A stretch of 64,000 nucleotides of DNA, taken from Piscicola geometra (Eukaryota; Annelida; Clitellata; Hirudinida; Piscicolidae). Of this stretch, positions 58,680 through 64,000 are shown piece by piece. Under the pieces are notes generated by a model, which was not told the DNA's origin, searched no databases, and was given only the letters and a program-made list of their open reading frames with translations. The stretch covers positions 5,372,535-5,436,534 of the forward strand of contig OX030960.1 of the NCBI GenBank assembly GCA_943735955.1, read 5' to 3'. Both the position numbers and the translations under genes were made by a program. The stretch's first letter is position 1, and every line of letters begins with the position of its first letter.

Positions 58680-60780
58680 GCGATCTTCCTGAGAAATGAG
58701 ACACGATAGTCACAAGGTAATTGAGCTTAAAACCATTAAACGAACGTACACGACTCAAATCAGCTATTGGAGTTCGCTATAAATTAATTTTGATATATAT
58801 TTAGACTGTAGAAAATATTTGTATTAAAATGCAACATGGCATTAATTAAGCAAAATTTACAGATTATGGTAAGTTATGTTAGTGAGAAGCAATGAAATAG
58901 AACGTTTAATTTAAAATGCCAGATTTAGAGACTGTAATGAAGTAAACAATAACAGTTTATTGAGAACAAATGAAGTGGTTTAGTTATAATTAATATAAAT
59001 TCTTGTAATCCATAGAAATCAACATTATCATAATTGTCATTGAAGATATCCATCACCATTATCATCAGCATGATAGACGATTCGTAGAAAGAGCATCGGC
59101 ATCAATACTAAAAAAGAATAATTTCAATTGATCAGTTCCTAAAAACAATAAATTCATGAGCGCGCAGTAAAATTTAAAGCGATATTGAAGGTAATGAATC
59201 ATGAATTAAATAAATCAAATTAATGAAAATCGCCCCATGAGACATCCTCATGGAAAACTTACCAGTTTCACTAACACACCATTAAAAGTAGCTTAATCTT
59301 ACCCATATCTGCCCAACTATTTTTCTTCAGACAACCATATTTTCTCCCCACGTATAAAAAAAAGCAAAAAATTCTATTTTTCTTGAGTTTAACTTTATTT
59401 TTTTATTTCCAACAAAGGATCTAGCAGGCACTTTAATTCATTTCATCCTTCATGAGAAAGATCAAGTTATCACTAGGCTCAGTATCTTTGTCACTTTGAT
59501 GCTTGATTTTCAGTATCGGAGTAAAAAAACACTGGTTAAATATCAGCTCTTTTCTTCAATTAATTTAAAAAAGATATTTTTATCTTTCATATAATGAAAC
59601 AAACATTATTTGGTGTAGGTTTTTTTTAAAAAGTATAAAATATCACATTTTTGAGCAAAGGTATAAATCACCAAAAACAATATCATTTGGTCTGTAAAAT
59701 AGACTATCACCTCAAATAATTAATTTTTTAACGTCAATGCAATTCAATTGCAGTTTCATGTTTCATAAAAGAAATTCAGAACTAGATGGAGAAAAATTAG
59801 ATCATAGACCGTATTTTCAATCAATCTAATCATGATTCTAAATTTAAGTTTAAATTACATTTAAATATAGCACGTTCAAGTGATTTTAATTGTTACAATT
59901 AAATTTTAAAAAGTTCTTGCATTGCAGTGTCAGGGTTGCAATGAAAATCAAGGTATTATGGCCATCATGGAGTTAAATACGGAAAGAAATGCTGGAGTGT
60001 TATTGAGATCGTTAATTTAAATGTCAGAGATTTCATTTAAACGGAATGAAGGCATCATGCAACTTAATTTGAGCAAAATATTCATTCAAAATGGGAATCC
60101 GAAGTGACGGTCCAAGAAGTAATAAAGTTGCAAAGAAAGGCCAGTGAAAGATCGAATGAGACTAGAATGACAAGCAAAATAAAGGTCATCCCAGCAATCC
60201 TAGTGCCATTAGAATATATTAATACTGAATTGAGATTTTAAACGATTAAAATTACAATTGATTCATTGAATTAGTTTTGAAATTATCAGAAGAGCATTCA
60301 ATGTAATGCATAACATTGATGAATAATTACATTTTCATTTTAGTGAATCATTAGATATTGACGTAATATAATTATTTTACAAATTTCTAGAGATAATTCA
60401 ATTATTATAAAAGCTCTTTCGGATCTGATTTGTAAAGAATATGATCATTTAAAAGTTGAGATTCGACATTATGCAACGTTATGCGTGCATCGTCTAAAAG
60501 AATGACACTTTACAATCTCTCAAAATTTCAACTCATTCTTGAAGTAAATCACATTTATTCTCCATCTTCAATTCTTCATATACTAATAGCCAGAATAAAA
60601 AGATAAAACCATGATTGATGAGACATCATGTATCCATACAAAGAAGAAGCAGTAGAATCCTGAGATCATCCAGATGTTGTTGACTTACTATCATTCTACC
60701 AGCACCCGTCCTTACATCACGAAACATTACAACATTACAGTATATTATATCGTATATTCTATCATCATTTAGGTATAACT
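58680..60780. other. Intergenic spacer between converging genes
   Basis: AT-rich DNA between the 3' ends of DRG2 (+) and the KH gene (-). No exon, RNA gene or mobile element recognised. Confidence 0.5.
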
Positions 60781-60782
60781 TA

Positions 60783-60788
60783 TTTATT
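60783..60788 (-). promoter_or_regulatory. Poly(A) signal AATAAA for the KH-domain gene
   Basis: TTTATT on the plus strand, about 190 nt beyond the minus-strand stop at 60,979. Confidence 0.45.
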
Positions 60789-60978
60789 CTTTACATTTAA
60801 TCACCAATTTAAATCAACTCTCCTAAAAAAACCACACAATAAAATCTATAAAACACTAAAGAAATGGACAATAAAATCGCCACAACACTTGAGCGACTAA
60901 CAACGACCTTTCTCAAACATACATTCAACAAAAACCCCCACCCACACCATACAAACCAACGCTCCCAACTCACAGCGC

Positions 60979-63705
60979 TCAGGGGTTCTGTTGGATGCCA
61001 GCTGCCTGCATGACGGCTGCAGCTTGCTGGTGCATGCCCTGCGCTCTGTAGTACTCCGCCCACGCCAGCGAGTAGTCCGCCTGGCCCGTCTGAGGGTTGA
61101 TCGCTGCAGGGGAGAAGGGCAGGGATGATAATTTATATGTATATATATATTAAATTATTATATTATTTATATATATTATGTATGTTTTATCAAGAATAAA
61201 TAAAGTATGTTTTTTTTATTTATTTTTTTATTGTCTTTATTAATCACGGTTTGACAGACGCAGGCCATGTAGAAATATATATAGTTTACAATTTAATTAT
61301 AATGAATCATCAATAAATTATTTAAATAGGTCGATCAATGAACAATCATTCAAGAGGAATAGGCTCAGTATAGCGACATGTATGATCACGTTGGTATCAC
61401 CAAATGCGTGTTTGTCCTCATTGCCTCAAATAAAACAAAATCATTTAAAGTAAAAAAAGCATAAAATTATAACGTAGAGTAGGGACATTTAAAAGCTCAA
61501 TTAAATATTCGGTATTATTCGCGACCTAGGCAGATGCAGGTCATGTGAAAGAAGTGGTGTTAGCTCAGTATAGCGACATGTATGATCACGTTGGTGTCAC
61601 CTAATGCGTGTTTTTCCTCATTGCTGTTGAATAAAAATAGGAGGAAAACATTAAAAAGATAGAAAATGTAATTCAGGCTAACTGGGCTGGGGTTGGTTAG
61701 CTTGTGGATTGGCAGCAATCACTTGGGCGGGACCAGCAGCGTAAGCAATGGAAGGGTTGGTGGCTTGATGAGCGATGGGAGTGTTTTGTTGCTGGCCGAG
61801 AGGGGCGGCACCCGGCTGCTGTGGCTGGCCCTGGTACACCTGGTTGTAGTATGCCGCCCATGCGCCATTCGGATCACCCGCGCCTCCTGCTCCTGCCTTT
61901 GCTATGTATGTGTGTGTGTGTGTGAATGTGTGTGTGTGTGTGTGTGTGTGTGGTAATGAATGTTTGCGGGTGGCGATATATGTGTGGGTGAGTGTGGGTG
62001 AGTGTGTGTGGTAGCGTCAGTGTATGTGTGAGAATTGGTGAGTGCATGTTATAACACAAAACACATACAAAACCAACATGGATCGACGTAGAGAGTATTA
62101 GCAGGGATGGAAGCGGCATTGGCCGGTTGTTGCGCATAGCCAGCCACTTGGGCGACCACGGGCTGGGCATGGTGGTAGTTGGCCTGGGCGGGCTGGTTGG
62201 GGTTCTGGAAGTGGTGCTGCTGCTGCTGCTGGTGGCCGGGCACGTGGCTGGTGTAGACTTGCTGCGAGGGCAACAGCACTTGCGTGGCTTGCTGGTAGGG
62301 CGACATCAGCGTGCCTCCCTGCATGCTGCTGTGGTGTGGTGCTTGTTAATCTCCGCCACGAGATTCGGCGCATGAATTTTTATCTAAATATAAAAATAAA
62401 ATGATGATGGTGGTGGTGGTGGTTGATAAGGCTTCGTGAAGAGTGGCCACGGCAGTGGTGTGGTGGGTGTGTTTGTAGAGGTGGTGCATTAAGGGGTGTT
62501 TCAAGCTGAGATGTGATGGCAAACGGTCAGAGAGGTTCAGAATAGCGTATAATCGTTAATCATGTGATCATTCTCAATTTTTCTCCTCATTACCTCAGAA
62601 GGATTGCACATGCGAAAAATAAGCTGAAGGCGTTAGTGACAATACCATATGGGTTATCATATAGTAAAACATTAGTGAAAAATAAATATATGAAAAAAAT
62701 ATAGTCAGTGATAAGAAGGCAGATTTAAAGAATTGAGAGTTTATAGAATTTCGGAGGTAATGTAGGATTAAGTGCTGTATAAGAGGTTCAGAATAGCGTA
62801 TAATTGTCAATCATAATTGATCATTCTCAATTCTCTTCCTCATTACCTCACTTGAATGAGACATCAAAGCTCAAAAGATACTACTAAACCATAAGTGATA
62901 AAGAAACAAAAAACAAAACTCCAGGATGAAAATGAAATAAGAGAAGCTAGAAGATGAAAGTTGGTGGTGTAAGTAGAAGTGATAAGGGAGGCACAAACTT
63001 GATGGGAACGAAGGGAGTGTTAAGGGGCGCCTGCTGCATGCCACCGTACATCTGCTGTTGGTTCACCACAGGAGGCTGGTGTTGGGATGGATGGCGAAGG
63101 TTGAGCTGGTGGTGGAATATTTAAAAAAAACAAAATTGAAAAACCGTGAAAAGTAATAAGAACAAGAGAATGTGGTTTAACTGGTTCAGAATAGCGTATA
63201 ATTGCCAGTCAGTGAACATCCTAAACCCTAAACATTTCCTCCTCACCATTTAAACCACCGCCTCTGGCTAAAAGATTAGCATATAAAGAAGTAACAAGTG
63301 ATAATTCGATAAGTTAAAAAATGGATATTTAATTTAAAATAAAAACAGCATCCTCACTAAGCCAGCTTTCTCGTTGATGAGCGAGATGCAGTGCTGAATC
63401 TAGGGAAGAGGAAGATGGTGATGAGAGGTGAAATGATAAATACGAATTGAGCAAGAGATGAGACGCCATTGAAGAAGACGACGATGCTGGAAATGAGAAT
63501 GATGATGATGATGATGACTATGGCGACGATAATGACGGGGACGACGATGAGAATGATGCAAGCGATGAAGATGATAGTAGTACCTGCTCTGGAGTGCCTT
63601 GCACCTTGAAGCGCTTGGTGGCGGAGTTCGGGTTGGCATCCTGCTCCCTCACCAACTCGGCATGGGCGCCCGTCATGCGGTTGATCTCCTTTATGTTCTC
63701 ACCCC
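60979..63705 (-). CDS. FUBP/KHSRP/PSI-type KH-domain RNA-binding protein, 3' half
   Basis: Nuclear single-strand nucleic-acid binding protein; relatives regulate splicing (PSI, KSRP), mRNA decay and MYC transcription (FUBP1). Exons in frame: 63,584-63,705, 63,358-63,399, 62,999-63,075, 62,078-62,325, 61,683-61,901, 60,979-61,103. The first two give the end of the last KH domain (GENIKEINRMTGAHAELVRE, then FKVQGTPEQ, IQHCISLINEKAGL). Its G-x-x-G loop is split by an exon border and begins outside. The rest is a Gln/Pro/Ala-rich tail with a five-Gln run. It holds two copies of the family's C-terminal tyrosine motif: GAWAAYYNQVYQG and DYSLAWAEYYRAQG, which in fly PSI bind U1-70K. The stop follows GIQQNP. 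KH1-3 lie beyond the window. Its introns carry six box C/D snoRNA-like sequences on the same strand. Confidence 0.93.
61361..61427 (-). ncRNA. Intronic box C/D snoRNA, guide family 2 (copy E)
   Basis: On the minus strand: stem GAGGC, spacer a, C box ATGAGGA (61,415-61,421), C'-like GTGATCA, guide ending atgtcgctata, D box CTGA (61,365-61,368), stem GCCT. AGGC pairs with GCCT next to the boxes, giving the kink-turn arrangement. The guide abuts the D box; its D+5 residue is a C, so it would direct methylation of a G in target TATAGCGACATG. I know no rRNA or snRNA site with that sequence. Lies in the last intron of the KH gene, with copy F. Confidence 0.7.
61561..61626 (-). ncRNA. Intronic box C/D snoRNA, guide family 2 (copy F)
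   Basis: Paralogue of copy E in the same intron: C box ATGAGGA (61,615-61,621), C'-like GTGATCA, the same guide atgtcgctata, D box CTGA (61,565-61,568). The terminal stem changes to AGC/GCT, a compensated pair relative to E. The guide is identical in both copies while the flanking loop differs (tggtgatacc versus aggtgacacc), which suggests selection on the guide. Confidence 0.7.
61906..61952. repeat. (TG)n microsatellite
   Basis: About 47 bp of TG repeat with one interruption, in the KH gene intron just 5 nt upstream of the exon at 61,901 on its coding strand, so it takes the place of the usual pyrimidine tract. Confidence 0.9.
62532..62596 (-). ncRNA. Intronic box C/D snoRNA, 18S rRNA guide family 1 (copy C)
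   Basis: 65 nt on the minus strand: stem GAGGT, C box ATGAGGA (62,584-62,590), C'-like ATGATCA, guide TATACGCTATT, D box CTGA (62,537-62,540), stem ACCTC. The guide pairs perfectly over 11 nt with the conserved 18S segment AATAGCGTATA, which is readable on the plus strand at 62,541-62,551. The D+5 rule points to the G of AATAG. Differs from copy A at only two positions, and the flank beyond the 3' stem (tctgaccgtttg) is also shared, so A and C are recent duplicates. Confidence 0.85.
62783..62849 (-). ncRNA. Intronic box C/D snoRNA, 18S rRNA guide family 1 (copy B)
   Basis: 67 nt: stem GAGGT/ACCTC, C box ATGAGGA (62,837-62,843), C'-like ATGATCA, guide TATACGCTATT (target sense at 62,792-62,802), D box CTGA (62,788-62,791). 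The middle differs from copies A and C (aattatgattgac), yet all boxes, the stem and the guide are unchanged. Shares its intron with copy C. Confidence 0.85.
63174..63256 (-). ncRNA. Intronic box C/D snoRNA, 18S guide family 1, divergent (copy D)
   Basis: Keeps the guide TATACGCTATT (target sense at 63,190-63,200) and D box CTGA (63,186-63,189). The C box is GTGAGGA (63,240-63,246) or overlapping ATGGTGA. Instead of GAGGT/ACCTC it has an outer 7-bp stem GGTTTAA/TTAAACC. An internal CTGA (ttcaCTGActgg) could serve as a D' box behind a different antisense stretch (gtttaggatgttca). Sole snoRNA in its intron. Confidence 0.7.
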
Positions 63706-63856
63706 CTGTGCCATGGGATTGGTGGTCATGGTAGGTAGTAGTGGCGATGAGGGTGATGATTATTATAAATATTATTATAATTTGAAATGTGACAATGGTG
63801 CGGTGGGTACACTTGCAGTGCTGTTTCAAACTGATACATTACAGCAAACGGTCAGA

Positions 63857-63921
63857 GAGGTTCAGAATAGCGTATAATCGTTAATCATGTGATCATTCTA
63901 AATTCTTCTCCTCATTACCTC
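63857..63921 (-). ncRNA. Intronic box C/D snoRNA, 18S rRNA guide family 1 (copy A)
   Basis: 65 nt: stem GAGGT/ACCTC, C box ATGAGGA (63,909-63,915), C'-like ATGATCA, guide TATACGCTATT (target sense at 63,866-63,876), D box CTGA (63,862-63,865). Lies in the intron upstream of the KH exon at 63,584-63,705 on the coding strand. 63 of 65 positions match copy C. Confidence 0.85.
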
Positions 63922-64000
63922 AGAAATAATGATAATAATAATAATAGAAAGTCGGTGTCTGGGTTGTTTATTAAACAGGCAACACCATGCCAACACATGC

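Noticed and set aside
63400..63639. His/Arg-rich minus-strand frame
   Set aside because: Out of frame with the KH exon; arises from GATGAT-type intron repeats.

Overview
This is nuclear DNA from a bilaterian animal, most likely an invertebrate. Genes are split by GT-AG introns, the DNA between exons is strongly AT-rich, and microsatellites, a tRNA-derived SINE and non-LTR retrotransposon fragments are scattered through it. The tailless/TLX receptor carries the P-box start CDGCAG, which I associate with fly tailless. I cannot name the species. All gene models below were assembled by eye from splice signals, reading phase and protein family conservation.

Layout. Positions 1 to about 15,180 hold no gene I can support, only AT-rich DNA, a 30-bp minisatellite, a 150-bp duplication, a long CA array and a retrotransposon relic. 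15,182-22,250 (+) is a tailless/TLX (NR2E1-type) orphan nuclear receptor, complete except for its first exon, with a 19-nt microexon inside the DNA-binding domain. 22,251 to about 32,280 is AT-rich DNA with a few repeats. 32,281-42,529 (-) is a peptide-type rhodopsin-like GPCR with one exon (TM4 and the second extracellular loop) not found. Then follow three minus-strand genes: a FAM162/UPF0389 family mitochondrial membrane protein (43,434-44,065), a secreted collagen-stalk C1q-domain protein (44,682-46,865) and a CCDC92/CCDC74-like coiled-coil protein with 27-bp in-frame repeats (48,161-50,479). A single-pass membrane protein with a Thr-rich, mucin-like stalk (51,081-52,456, -, 5' end missing) precedes DRG2 (53,295-58,122, +, complete, 15 exons). 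The last 3 kb hold the 3' half of a FUBP/KHSRP/PSI-type KH-domain RNA-binding protein gene (60,979-63,705, -).

The most interesting content is in the introns of that last gene. Six sequences, all on its coding strand, have the architecture of box C/D snoRNAs: a terminal stem, a C box RTGAGGA, a C'-like TGATCA in five of them, a D box CTGA, and a length near 65 nt. Four carry an 11-nt guide, TATACGCTATT, directly abutting the D box. It is perfectly complementary to the universally conserved 18S rRNA segment AATAGCGTATA, and the D+5 rule places the methylated residue on the G of that segment (human 18S Gm644 by my count). Two related copies carry a different guide whose target I cannot name. 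Two introns each hold two copies. The cluster looks like an expanding intronic snoRNA family with one branch diverging in guide specificity.

A second clear mobile-element story is a 5'-truncated LINE 3' end in DRG2 intron 2. It is flanked by an 11-bp target-site duplication, and its reading frame ends in a Gln/Asn/Thr/Ser-rich tail encoded by a short tandem repeat.
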